Shown: positions 25,075-36,809 of the stretch, in pieces | Layout of the letters: the number at the start of each line of letters is the position of its first letter | How positions within the stretch are numbered: the first letter of the stretch is position 1 | Assembly (NCBI GenBank): GCA_027627225.1 | Contig: CM051029.1 | Span: 9,158,715 to 9,222,714, forward strand | Source: Congeria kusceri | Taxonomy: Eukaryota > Mollusca > Bivalvia > Myida > Dreissenidae | Direction: 5' to 3' | Length of the DNA stretch: 64,000 nucleotides | Translations under genes and position numbers: made by a program | Notes under the pieces: generated by a model | The model's database searches: none | Told to the model about the DNA's origin: nothing | Seen by the model: the letters and a program-made list of their open reading frames with translations, nothing else

Positions 25075-25152
25075 AATCCCGGCAATCAGTACGAAACCCT
25101 CGCTGAAACTTTGTTTCATGAATATTCGGTTCTGTCACAAGGCAACACATAA
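25075..25152 (+). pseudogene. ITAM-like tail exon relic
   Basis: After attgttttcag the frame reads NPGNQYETLAETLFHEYSVL and then SQGNT to a TAA at 25150-25152. YETL and YSVL are separated by seven residues, as in the intact tail. The entry phase does not match the preceding relic, and the exon is cut to 78 bp against 203 bp in the intact gene. Confidence 0.65.
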
Positions 25153-25159
25153 GAAGCCC

Positions 25160-28100
25160 ACGCGATAAACAATAAACTCTACATTAACGTTTCGGAAGTG
25201 AGTCTGGATTGGTGAAAGTAAATGCATATGTTAATTTCAAATTGTCGAATATTTTAAACAGTTTACAGTCTTGTTATTGGAAAACAAATTTGTGATTACA
25301 TTTATAACCATAACTAAATGCAGTTTGAGTAAAAATGTCAGAATCTGGTTAACAATAATTTGTTATATGGAATACTGATATATTAACCATTGAAGTATAC
25401 TGATGGAGCGCAGATGTAAGCAAATATTGAAAAAAAAGAAGATAAATTAAAAAGAAAAATTCACATATGTGCAAGAATTAATTTGCATTTCGTATTATCA
25501 TATTGATATCGACGGGTTATCACCCACTAGTATTGCTACTACAACACTTAACATCGGCTATGAATGACTTTCATAAGTTCATAAATCAACAGATGCAAAG
25601 TATTAAGTTTTAACTATGCAAGTGCATGGGACAAATGTTATTCATAAATATATATGCAAGTATTACATCTAAATTATTTTGGTTGTTGTGAAGATAACGT
25701 TACGTTGATGGTAATTTTGAGCAACTAACATCATTTGGAAGATGTTTTTGTTATTTTCAGTTTTCTTTTCCTAACAAGAGCATCCAAATGTAATTTGGCA
25801 GATATCCAGTTATAACAATTAATACAAAATATCAAAGCTAATGGCATCCAAGTTTATAGACCGTAGCTTATTCACTGTTAGATGACTATCGACTTGTAAA
25901 ATTATGCCTGTTAAGTTTAACGCGCAACATAATTACATTTATTTTAAATGGTGCAGCAACGCAAGACCTACCTTTATATTTTATTTGCAAAAAAGAAGAA
26001 ATAAGAAATACAGTGGCTGATACAATTAGTACCGGAATGTATCAATAAAATGTGCTCGTAGACAGATAGTCTACGTTTCGCATTTTTTTTGGACAGAACA
26101 TAGCAACGACTGATAGTTAACAATTAGTTTAAAAAGCTTTATATCTTAATTATTATAAAATGCAACTTGTTTGAATATATAAAGGATATTTTGTAGCCTA
26201 ACATTTCAAACTTTGATAAATGTATATTTTAAATTAGTGTACCTACATCGTCAGGTCGTCACTTTTACCAAAATTGCAGATTAGAAAACAACAATAAAGA
26301 TGATTCGAAAACATTATGTTACAGGACCCAGGACTTTTACAAATAGTGTAATTATTTGGGTTAGCAGGAAGATGTAGAATAATATATTCAGTTCAATTCA
26401 GTTTAAAATGAACATATACAGCAAAGCTATGTAATCTGGCTTTTTACACTCAACAATACGGCTTATTACTGTAATTGCATGACGATGATCTGAAAAGTGA
26501 ACTATATGATGTTATGTATGTCTTTAAAGCTTTTTATAAAAATAGACGAGATGTAGTTGATACTTGTTTTTTGTTTCATTTCATCGTGCCTCAAAAAGTT
26601 GCAATTCCGCTACTCTTGTTTGCATCTAGCCATTGAGTAATTAAATGGTAATAAAATTGAATAATATTCTCTCTTATTGCTGTTGAATTTGAATTGCGAT
26701 GCTATGAGGTTAATTTTTATTTACACTTAAATGTTTTGTGATTAATTCTGGGCCAAGTGTGAGGTTCGTGCGCCAATAAACCGGTTTAAACCCCATTTGC
26801 TTTGCATTGACAGTTCCAAGGCGGTGACCCCAGATTTATCGATGTGTGTTTTTTGTGTTTGTCATGTGTTTTTGTGGTGTCCTGTTTATTGTTTTTGGCA
26901 ATTGGTCACTTGCCATAAATAAACGACATCGGGCTGCTAATAAGAGTTAGCTCGTGCTGTCGCAGCTAGAGTTTCGCTTTGTTTATATTTGAATGTAACC
27001 ATATTATTAACATTTATACAATGAGTTTACGCTCTTGTCTCTTCGACAACTTGCATGAGGGAATCTTTTAATTCTTGCACAAACCTACGTTCCTGTACAA
27101 ACTGAGTGAGAGCAGAAATTTTAAGTCAAGTCTACAAAATTGTACTTGTACATATGATGCGGTTTATTTATGGTCTTATACGTATGGTTTTACACTGTTT
27201 TGCTTGCGAGTATTGTCTTTGCATGGTTTGAATATTTTTAACAGTGTACATGACATGTATATATGCTGTACCTTGATGGTAATTTTTAATATACATTGGC
27301 TACTGGTATAAGGTCGACAATTTATATTTCAATGGCATTATGTTGAGGATAATATATTATTCATATTACTGTATTGACAATGCTACAAATGAGTTCTATT
27401 TTATATTTTGAAAAAAATACTGTAAGTCCTAACAACAATCGTATTGTATATGTTTTCAAAACATTAAAGATACATGTAGAAGGATCGGTATTTACGAAGA
27501 ATATTAAGTTTTAAAGCACTACAATCTTATCCTTGTATATTCTATTCTTAAAATAACTAAAACAAATCGAAACTATGTAAATGTTTAAATATCAGGTAAC
27601 GTAAGTTAAATCTTTAATTACTCCGGAAATGTTCGGGAAGGTTGCGCACGTGTTTCGAAAACAATATTTGGTGTAAACAATGGGGCCAAAATGAACACTA
27701 TCGGCACCTTTTAGTGCAAACGATTATTTGTTATAGGCGAAAATAATGGGAGACCATCGTGGCATTGAAAAGTTGTCCCATCAAACGAATTTGCAACACA
27801 GCTTAACCAGTAGTGAGTAAAATGTACAGCATTATATAAGCGTCATAAAGTGATGTTTAAAACTGTCATAGCCATTAGTCTGATACAAAAAACATAAATT
27901 AGCGCGTAGAAGAGGAATTTTCAAAAAGGAAAACGAAAGTTTTTTTGTGGGGACGGATTCTAATTTGTGCGTTGATTTGATATTTATTTACATCTTTTTT
28001 ACAATTACATTTAAGCAATAACAGGAAATGTAAAGGAGCAGTTATGTGAAGTGTACGAGCAAAGTTATAAAGCTAAGCAGAATATCCAAGACAAACGCTA

Positions 28101-28280
28101 ACATTGTCCTAAAATAGACAACACGTATTTTTACCTATGCCGTCTTAATCCAAAATAAGCCATGAACAGATTGTGCAGTTTACATTTGACATGTATACAT
28201 GTATACATGTTAACAAATATTAAACTGAGGAATTGCATTGTAGATGTAGGCCTAATCAATAGGAAAAACAATTCAATGAA
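25160..28280. other. Intergenic stretch, no gene recognised
   Basis: AT-rich. A repeat-like block at about 26740-26960 contains gttcgtgcgccaataaaccg, gttccaaggcggtgacccc and tttgtggtgtcctgttt phrases of a type dispersed in bivalve genomes. Otherwise no exon, RNA gene or strong repeat was seen. Confidence 0.4.
26740..26965. repeat. Probable dispersed repeat
   Basis: A less AT-rich island with phrases (caataaaccggtttaaaccc, ccaaggcggtgacccc, catgtgtttttgtggtgtcc, ttgccataaataaacgac) typical of a repeated bivalve sequence. Only one copy is in this window, so the assignment rests on general familiarity rather than on a visible second copy. Confidence 0.35.
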
Positions 28281-28290
28281 CTTCTGTCTG

Positions 28291-28491
28291 GATTGTTACA
28301 TTACTGAAAAATACTGTAAAATAACATAAAACTAATATACATGGTAATAACAGTGGACTATATGTACCGTTATTACCAAATATATTAGTTTTATGTTAAT
28401 GTAACAAACTAGTAATGCACTGTATTATAGTTCTGCTTACGAGTACATGTATGTATATTGCCTGCCGTTTTTTTTCAGTAATGTAACAATC
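28291..28491. mobile_element. MITE-like element with 21-bp perfect terminal inverted repeats
   Basis: The arms gattgttacattactgaaaa (28291-28311 with one more a) and its exact reverse complement (28471-28491) bound a 201-bp element. Inside is a second inverted repeat: 28321-28351 pairs with 28369-28398, with two mismatches, around a 17-base loop. No coding capacity. Non-autonomous DNA transposon is the likely identity; the superfamily is unknown. Confidence 0.75.
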
Positions 28492-28499
28492 GAGACTGT

Positions 28500-30400
28500 C
28501 CGCTGTATTCCACAACATGGTAACACAGTTAAGACTAAATAGCTTACTGCAAATACAGTGGTACATAAAGCAATTGGGGGAGGAATAACAATTGTAAAAT
28601 GGTGTTGCTGATCAAAAAGCTTACATTAATTAGCAAACGCAATTCATTACGTTTATAACCTTATTACTCAAAATGCAAATATCTCTAACCATCTTTACTG
28701 CTCCATCACTTTAAATTTGCTAAAGTATTAAAATGTGAAAATCTAATAACAAACAGAAACACATTGACAGATAAATATAAAAGAAAATCAGGTGTACCTC
28801 ATGCTTAAATGAAACATGAAAACGAAATAGGAACATATATGCTATAAACACGCTATAGTAATTAGGTAGTTGTCTGAATTAATACACACATGTTTGGAAG
28901 TTAAATTTAGAATCTTTATTAACAGTCAGAAGTATGTATCAGTGATCAGAAGAACTCTATATCTTAGACCAATTTGAGGTGCATCTTGAATAAAATTGTG
29001 TAATAATGTTCATTTGAGTTGATAACCTCGTCTGCTTTTTATAGTGGCTAGCAGTGGAATTCGATGAAATTTGCATATGTCATGCCGCACTTCGCATGGA
29101 ACAAAAACTCTGAAATAAAGTATCTTATGTTTCCTTTACATGAATTTACATGTAAATAAAACAATATATAGAGTTTTATAGAGTTTTAATCCATTATTAG
29201 ACTAAGTTGGTCTAATGATTTAAATTTAACATATGATGTTTTATTAGAAATCAGTGTTTATATTCATTTTATTTCCATGTACAAATATAATGTATATCCC
29301 ATTATCAGAGTTATTGATAACATTAATTGCAATATATATTGTTGAAAAAACAAACACATTTATATATAAATGTGTTTATTATGTTTGTATAGAGTGTATG
29401 CTTTATGCTAATCATTATACATGTTTTCTTCATCTGCCAATAAATATATGTCCTTAAGTGCATAAAAGAACCATTTCAAAACCTGTTTTCACAATTTAAC
29501 AAACATACATGTTGTGATTTCAACCGTATTCCGTTGTAAAGGATACCACAGATTCTTAGGCTCTTGTTTGCCGTTGTGACCTTCAAAATATTGTTTGTTG
29601 TGTGAGCATGATATATCGAAGTATTCATGCATGCACTTGATGTTATTTAAAACGATATCTTAATATTGAAATAGTTGTCAAACATATTAAAACGAAATAC
29701 ATGCTCCAATTAATTAACTGACAATAAAACATGTTGATACATGTATCATTATTAAAAAAAAGACATTATGTTTGGAAACAATAAAATATAAACTATCTGA
29801 AATATAAAATATAATTTTGAAAAGATTCCGTTTGTTAGTTTAGCAGTTTTTTCATTATTGGCTTAAACATGTTCAGTTTTCATTATTTTTTGTATTCATT
29901 ACTTACAAAATACTGATAATCTGTGGGTGTTCAAAGTTATTGTATACCACAAAACAGATTATTGATATAAAAAAATGTAGTAATTAAAAGAAAGTTAAAG
30001 GATGTTGTTTTACAAAGTGTTGTATGTACGTTTTACAATTCTTGTTTTTTTTTTCTAGTTACCAATATTAACATGATAAAAACATATTGTGCTCCATGTT
30101 GGGGATTCAGGATGGCATGAAAATCCATCTTTTACACGGATAGCCACTGTCTCCTACGATATGCTATTGTCCATTTCGTGTATTGGCTGCATCGTTGCTG
30201 ACTTCATCTAGTTCCTTTAACGGTAATGGCAAAGAAAAGCTTATATATAAAACACTTTTTTTTAAAGCAAAATTATGTGTTTGCATATCTGGTATTCCTT
30301 TAAACTATTTTAAAGAAGAATTAAGAAGTTTTCAACATGATATAGCATTTAAAAAAGAAATAAACACAATCTAATATATGTATATGTTTTAATTCGTACT
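28500..30400. other. Intergenic stretch, no gene recognised
   Basis: AT-rich, with no domain-bearing open frame, RNA gene or clear tandem repeat seen by eye. Confidence 0.4.
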
Positions 30401-30405
30401 ACTTT

Positions 30406-30494
30406 ATATATCGTCCATTGCAAGCCAGACGGTGCTATCAGCATAGATGCAAAGAAGACTGATAGCACATACTGGCTCTTAACGGACGATATAT
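30406..30494. repeat. 89-bp imperfect hairpin
   Basis: Arms 30406-30441 and 30459-30494 (36 nt each, about 28 paired positions, both ends atatatcgtcc/ggacgatatat) surround a 17-nt loop. It lies about 90 bp downstream, in the transcriptional sense, of the Harbinger transposase relic. It may be the element's subterminal inverted repeat, a separate small MITE, or a microRNA-like foldback. Confidence 0.7.
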
Positions 30495-30578
30495 GAGAGC
30501 TAGAACATGATATTGCAATGATTTATTATATCATATAAACATCTATAATTAGTCATTTTGCACTGTATGAAACAAGAG

Positions 30579-31025
30579 TTATAAACAAGTTTCATTTATG
30601 ACAGCACTTTGACGACTTACAGCCTTTAACACACGTTGTTGCAGTATTATCATCAAATGCAACCTTGTCATTGAAGATATGGTACCCCTTGTGATTAACC
30701 TAACCTCCCTATTTTCCTGCAGGAGCTTTGATTCTAATTTTGGTTCCATCAATACCATCAAAACTCGTTGAACTGAGCTTTTCCATAAAACACATGAGCT
30801 TTTTTAGTAAATTCTTGTTCATACAGTATACACTGGATGTAAAGAGCAACTTTATCATGTGAACTAAACTGAGTATTAAACCTCTGCAATTGCACTAGAT
30901 ACAGTAGGCTGTGATATGGCACGAGCAACGCAATTATTCAGATGAATAGGGCCAGTTGCAACATACCTCAATGTCATCAGTAATGTGTGTGTGTGTAATA
31001 TAGCGTTCTCTGACATTGGGTTCAG
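30579..31025 (-). pseudogene. PIF/Harbinger transposase relic
   Basis: On the minus strand, from about 31000 downward, pieces read LRYVATGPIHLNNCVARAIS, then QPTVSSAIAEV and a stop, matching the LRF-YATG...ISQPTVSRAI helix-turn-helix region of Harbinger (DDE_Tnp_4) transposases. Further down come GIDGTKIRIKAPAG (the first catalytic Asp region, GCIDGTH in the family), two stops, then VNHKGYHIFNDKVAFDDN (family VNRKGYHSIN). Several in-frame stops and missing C-terminal catalytic parts show it is dead and truncated. Confidence 0.75.
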
Positions 31026-31039
31026 GTCATGTATATATT

Positions 31040-34000
31040 TCTTTTCATCAGTTGTAAACGTACACCTTTATTTCACTTCTTAATATTCTTTATATTCATA
31101 ATAAAGCAATCATACACATTACAATAGTTCACAGTCTCAAGTCTAGATCCAAATCCGATAGTATCCTAATATAATAAAATATGATGACTCAACGGTCAAG
31201 CCTAAGGATCACTAATAACCACTAAGGATCAATCCATACACAACAGACATATAGAAAATAATGTTGTTATCACATTAAAATACATAAAAGCGCTAATCAT
31301 TTTTGCATATATAATAATTAGAGAAATCTTCTAGTGGCCAATTTAAATAACTCTTTACATATATGCTAATATTTCACCAGATAGATATATAACAATCATC
31401 TACGACACACTAAAACATCACAGCAGCTATAAGACATAGAAAGGTTACACTTTTCCTCTCTCACACATACACATTACAACAAATATAAACGTACCCAATG
31501 TGGTTTGGACTTTACATAGACTGCAGTTCTGGCTCCCTCTGCCTCCCTGCCTCTGTACGTTCGGACTCGTGAACGTTAGAACTGCAACATTAGAATCATG
31601 GTGCACAATAAACATAAATTGATGATTAACAGTCTTTCCATACCAAAGATAACAGAATAATTCCATCTTGCCTACAGGTTGCATTAAGAACAAAGTTCAA
31701 TGCAAAATAATTATAGACAAAGCAGTACTCACTTGAAAATCAATTATAATAAATAAATAATACAAAATATTAACAATACAAGTATTACTAAACTTTCAGA
31801 AGTAATACAAACTGTTGAAATAAAAATATCTGTCCACATCTTGACTGCCCAGAACACAGTGAATGAAGGATTTAAACAGAGTGGGAAACTATCACTTGAC
31901 TAAACTGGTTTTAAAATCAGTCAACTGTGACTTCCCTTGTCAGAATTATTGCAACATTATACCTGATTACAAATGGATGACAGGCTATTTCTTCGCTTGG
32001 TTGGCTTTTATATTCGTGCATGTAATGTTACATCCAGGGCCTCGTTTCCATGTTGACAGAATCGGTACATTTTGATCACTGATGCTTTGTCTCAAGAGGG
32101 TCCTTTTTGGAAACCTTTTATCTGTGGACATAAAGCACATTAAAACGTATATTATATAAACTATAAAACAATATTCGTCAAGCATATTTCAAGTCATCCG
32201 TGAAACTAACGTACATGCAAAGAGAACATTAAACCTGTAAATAACAAAAGTACCTATTTTAATTTAATAAATTTAATTAGTTAATACGTATTGTAGAAAC
32301 ATCCCAGACATATTTACCAAATTGTGCTGGTTCGAATTTAACGACAGAACGGTAATGCACTCCTTCTATAGTATTCCTGATACACTAGCTTGTACACATG
32401 TTATATCCGGATACCGATGTATCCGAATTTTATATCACACATGGAGGTGCCTTGTGTGTGTCTCGTTCTAGTGACATACTTGTATTTACATTGGTATTTT
32501 AGAACATTATTAACTTGTCAATATTAATAAGCTCCAAACATAAGTCCATATTCAGCAGTTAACATGGCATGTAAGCAAATTTTGGACCATTGAAATGTTA
32601 AATATTCGCATCCGGTTTATGTAAATATGTTAGGCGAGAATGCACTAAAACGGAATGATTATATCACGAAAGTAAACTTACCGTATTGAAACTGCAGCCG
32701 ATTGATAGTGGGTGAAATATAATATACATGTAAAAAAAAAAATACACCGGCACTGTGTGTATTTCAAAATCTTACGATATTGTCTTCTTCAGTTATGGAA
32801 TGCCGATTCTTCCTTAACACTAAAGGAGTAAATTTAAGTAAGTAAGGATAAACATAAGTCAAAACTTTCTTCAATATTCGTTTTTCTTAGATAGGCCTAT
32901 AAGATTTAAGGATTTTTTTATATAACAGCTTATAACAGCTGCATAAGTATGCGAGTCGATTTGTTTTCGTATGTGTATAATTTTAATTCGATTACTGTAT
33001 TAAATAATTTGCATTCATAAACCATTTTAATTAACAATATTTCGGCACCGATTAGATTAAATAGAGCGAAACACGTGGATGTGGTTAGGCTTCTATTTAT
33101 GAGATGTTAAGAACAACAGATATATTAACACTATGTATTTAAACTAATACAGTATTTGGTATATGCCAATCAAATAATTTCAACGTTGACGGACGGCACT
33201 ACGCATACAGTAGCATATGTTGTTTTTGTATTTTTCAAATGTATCTTAAATGAACAAACATTATGATTGCCCAATACTTTAATATTCAAATAAGTATTAC
33301 GATCGGTACATTTGACACAGTGTAAAGTTTAGCACATACATGAATCCATTCATTAACCTTTGTTATATATATAGGAAGTAATCGTTACGTTATCGAACCG
33401 ATACGTTGAACATTTCACGGTTGTTTATTGTTTTGTAACATATGTAATGATTCAAAAAAAAAAAATTGTTGGAAACATGGTTTTACGTATCGCTTTTCTA
33501 GGAACGTGTTCGATCGAACATCAAAATGGACAATATATTTCTGAATTTTGCATGTATTGTTTTGTAGTTTTGTTTTACAATGTTAAATATAAACATAACC
33601 ACTACATTGTAATAAATACTAAAACGTTAATAAATAAGTGTATGAAACGAAAAACATCGACGAAATTAGAAACCAAAAGTAGACAACATATGATAAAATT
33701 ATTGGTTGTTTACTGAATGACATGTCTAAAGTACACGCGCTAATGTGGGTCACGTAATGTTTACGCATTACACGACGATTTTACATTAAATAAACGAAAA
33801 ACAAGACCTTAGCATATGTTTGTATGTAACTAATATTAGACTGTGTGGTTACTTACACAATCTGCCAATTCGACGAAACATATGCTGAGTGATGTAATAG
33901 TCGGTCTTACTTTTTTATTGTTCTTCATTACAATGTGTTATATATACTAGTCTTTGGGATCATTGAATATTGTTAATTATTTATAAAATTTTATAAAATT

Positions 34001-34240
34001 TAGATTGTCAAATATTTAGCAAAATATTGCGACAAAACTCTATTTTGAAATGAAAATTAACGGTACATATAATGAAAGTCAATCATGTTGCAACGCATAT
34101 TACAAATCATTGATTAACATATATTATAGCATAAAACGTTTCCAGTCTGTTAAAGAGGGTGTGTTTACGAACAAAAAACGGTCGGTTATCATATAAATTA
34201 TTCAGTAAAATCACGCGCCAATAAAGACCGGCTTAGTGTT
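31040..34240. other. Intergenic stretch, no gene recognised
   Basis: Includes a short (gt)n run near 30985 and AT-rich filler. An open frame at 31863-32075 (70 codons, one hydrophobic stretch WMTGYFFAWLAFIFVHVML) has no recognisable domain or splice context and is left unannotated. Confidence 0.4.
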
Positions 34241-34819
34241 TGAATAGTGTTAATGCTTGATCCGCCCCCCCCCCCGCCTGTTAATACTGTTCATTATGAA
34301 ACGCGTGCTAGCTTGAAGAACAGTATTACATAATCGCGATGTGTATTCTATTTATAACATACATATATATGCACGCTGAAATCCATGTAAAATCCAATTT
34401 TAAATTCAAATGGAAGACAACTTTGATAAAGGCGACTAACTATTTCGGCTCTACGCGGCCCTGGTAATCACATTCGAAAACAACTATAAGCAAGCAGGAG
34501 TGCGATTTTGCGTTACTCTACACTATTAACAATACGATGTTATAATTGATTACCCATTCATTTCGGTTTTATTACACTACTGTTTGTTTGTATGTTATAA
34601 TACTGACACTACACCTTTCTTCGGTCGTTAACGTCCGCATAGGCCATTAAAATGCGCTAAAGCGCCCGTGCTACGCGATTGGTCTTTAACCTATTTTCGG
34701 GCCTCTGCGAACGTTATCGACCGAAAACAGGCATATTACCCCTTTACAACAGAACTCAAATGTTTCAAAAAAAGTGGTAGTAGCAAAATGAATGTGCCCA
34801 ACCTTTTAAAATTAAAGAT

Positions 34820-35030
34820 AAGTAACACCTGTCCAAACCGAACCTTGTGAAAACCGAATCCCTGTGAAAACCGAACGGCTGTGTCGGTCCCGATTGTTTT
34901 CATTCTTAGTTTATATATCAAAAAACTTTAATAAACCGAACCCTGTCAAAACCGAATACCGAACGATATTTTCACAAATTTGATCTGATTCAACCTTAAA
35001 AATCCTGAATAAACCGAACGGTGTATCCTG
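34820..35030. repeat. Tandem aaaaccgaa(c/t) repeat, related copy at 36738-36800
   Basis: The phrase (a/t)aaaccgaa recurs as aaccgaaccttgtg, aaaccgaatccctgtg, aaaccgaacggctgtg, aaaccgaaccctgtc, aaaccgaatacc and aaaccgaacggtg. A second block at 36738-36800 has aaccgaacacgcctg and aaaccgaacgataagcccggtcccgac, and both blocks share cggtcccga plus 'cgttcattt/ttttcattc'. They look like the two parts of one dispersed element. Confidence 0.5.
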
Positions 35031-35039
35031 TCAGGTAAC

Positions 35040-36480
35040 ACTTCGCGATACCGCGGAAGCGCATTACATACACTGATGATGACGTCACACACCAAACCTC
35101 TGTACTTAACCGCATTATTTCGCCCAAAACGGCGAAATGTGCTTACGCATGAAGTAATCCCTCGTATGAAAGTTGTTTCATGAACTGACTTTATTGATAC
35201 TATTAATCAGTCTAATATTCAGTTAATACCGATAGTATAATATATTTCTGTTAAATAAAATAACAGTAGTTCGTGTTTTACGCTGTTTAGCGTGTTTATT
35301 ATAAAAAGCTACTTTCACTTTCGATTTGTGTGAAAATTCAAGCTTATATGCCAGTAAATCCAATTCCCATAGGGTCCCATTATAAAACGGCGAACTTTCA
35401 GATATTAGATTGTGCAAGCTTATTGTCTGTTAAGAGATGAATGTTTCCTCTTCCGAAAATTGCAATAAAAATATATGGCATGTTACTTCTAAGAAAATGC
35501 GTCTCAACTGAATGCAGATACCGGTAGAAACTAGGGTTTGCGAAGTCATATTTCGACAAAAGACCCATGCCTCAGTAAACACACCCCAAAAGCTCATCTT
35601 TCAAGTTAGTCTCCAAAGAAATGCACACAAAATTCCCAAACACACAGAGGATATTATAAATAACCTCAAAAGGCATGTCAGACATTGCTAAATACTTTTC
35701 ACACCAGATGAGAAAAGGAACTCTAGTAAAAGGTAATACTTCGAATGTAAAACGGAGGGAAACACATCGATATACTGGGTATCTAACCTCAATTGGATGT
35801 TTAATCAACCATTGCGAGCTATGCTGGAAAGTAACGCATACCCATAATGCTTAGAACGTCAGTACACAGCTCTGTCAGACCGGTGTAGACACAACGGCGG
35901 AAGCGTGAACCCGATATTAAGTGACACATTACACACAAAGGGCATAATCGCCATGGCGATAACGGGGCAGTGGTGAAATTAACGATCAGCTAGTTGGTGC
36001 ATACGACACTAGTAAAATTGTGAAAAAAAACAGATAAGTCGGTCGTGTTTTATGTTAAAATGTATGTACCAGGGTAAAGTTTTAAATGTTTCAGAACAGT
36101 GTAATTAATTTATACATATAGTAAATTCTAACAATATTTTGATCACTGATCTCCATAACCCTAAGGCTTGCCATAAAATCGCGCAAAAATAAATATGTTT
36201 AAACTAATCAAAGCAGTCAACAATTGGTGATTTCTTTAAACATATGTAAATACATTTTTCGTTGAATACATTAACTTGTTTGATTGATGATTTGAGTGTC
36301 TTTTTTTTGTTCAAATATACATTTTGTTTGTTTGTTTGCTTGGATTTTTCGCCGTTTTTAACAGTATTTCAATCATATCACGGCGGTCAGTTAACCTACT
36401 CACACTTTTGTTGGGCAAGCTTAGCCGATCTAAGCGGTTTACCAGTACCAAGTGCACATACCTATGCTAGTAACTGACAA
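35040..36480. other. Intergenic stretch between two ccgaa-repeat blocks
   Basis: No coding region recognised. It could be the interior or an insertion of the element whose repeats are at 34820-35030 and 36738-36800. Short frames such as 35572-35808 have no known domain. Confidence 0.35.
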
Positions 36481-36483
36481 CTG

Positions 36484-36617
36484 CCTAACTTGAATCAGAG
36501 GTAGGGGGGCAATGACCGTAGAAATATTTTCATGACCAATCCCCACACAATTTATGTGGCCGGGCTGGGGTTCGAACTCTTGATCCAGCGCTCTACCAAC
36601 TGAGCTAGCCGGGCCCG
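36484..36617 (-). mobile_element. tRNA-derived SINE (partial)
   Basis: On the minus strand the head reads gggcccggctagctcagttg then gtagagcgctgga, a good pol III A box with D arm, followed within a few bases by gagttcgaaccccagcccgg, a B box with T arm and acceptor 3' strand. The anticodon arm and variable loop are missing, so this cannot be a working tRNA. A non-tRNA body follows (cacataaattgtgtggggat, tggtcatgaaaatatttcta, cggtcattgcccccctacct). This head-plus-body layout marks a tRNA-derived SINE copy. Confidence 0.7.
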
Positions 36618-36809
36618 ATACATTTTGTACTTGAAATAAAATAAAAAAATGTAAACATAAACATGTTTTTGTCTTATTATATACTCGAATTATCATATAA
36701 AATAGAACGTACATTTTAAAGGAAAATGGCATTTAATCAAAAACCTGGATAAACCGAACACGCCTGAAAACCGAACGATAAGCCCGGTCCCGACGCCGTT
36801 CATTTTAGA

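Larger units (their letters stand above)
20685..25152 (+). pseudogene. Pseudogene of the large Ig/FN3/ITAM-like receptor
   Basis: Exon relics follow the order of the intact minus-strand gene. They are Ig3-like (20685-20950), Ig4-like (21194-21429), Ig6-like (21920 to about 22219), Ig7-like (22284-22559), Ig8-like (22707-22998), Ig9-like (23113 to about 23438), FN3 (about 23660-23890), TM (24185-24276), cytoplasmic 2 (24575-24627, 53 bp as in the intact gene) and ITAM exon (25075-25152). Counterparts of Ig5 and cytoplasmic 1 were not seen. Defects include a TAG in Ig4, a TGA directly after the second Cys of Ig7 plus a frameshift, several stops in Ig8 and Ig9, a stop in FN3 (ETW then stop), a lost donor after Ig6, and a premature stop in the tail. 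Such damage in nearly every exon means that no full-length protein can be made. Short stretches such as SVIV-free TM and YETLAETLFHEYSVL remain readable. It is an inverted duplicate relative to 44824-54988. Confidence 0.85.
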
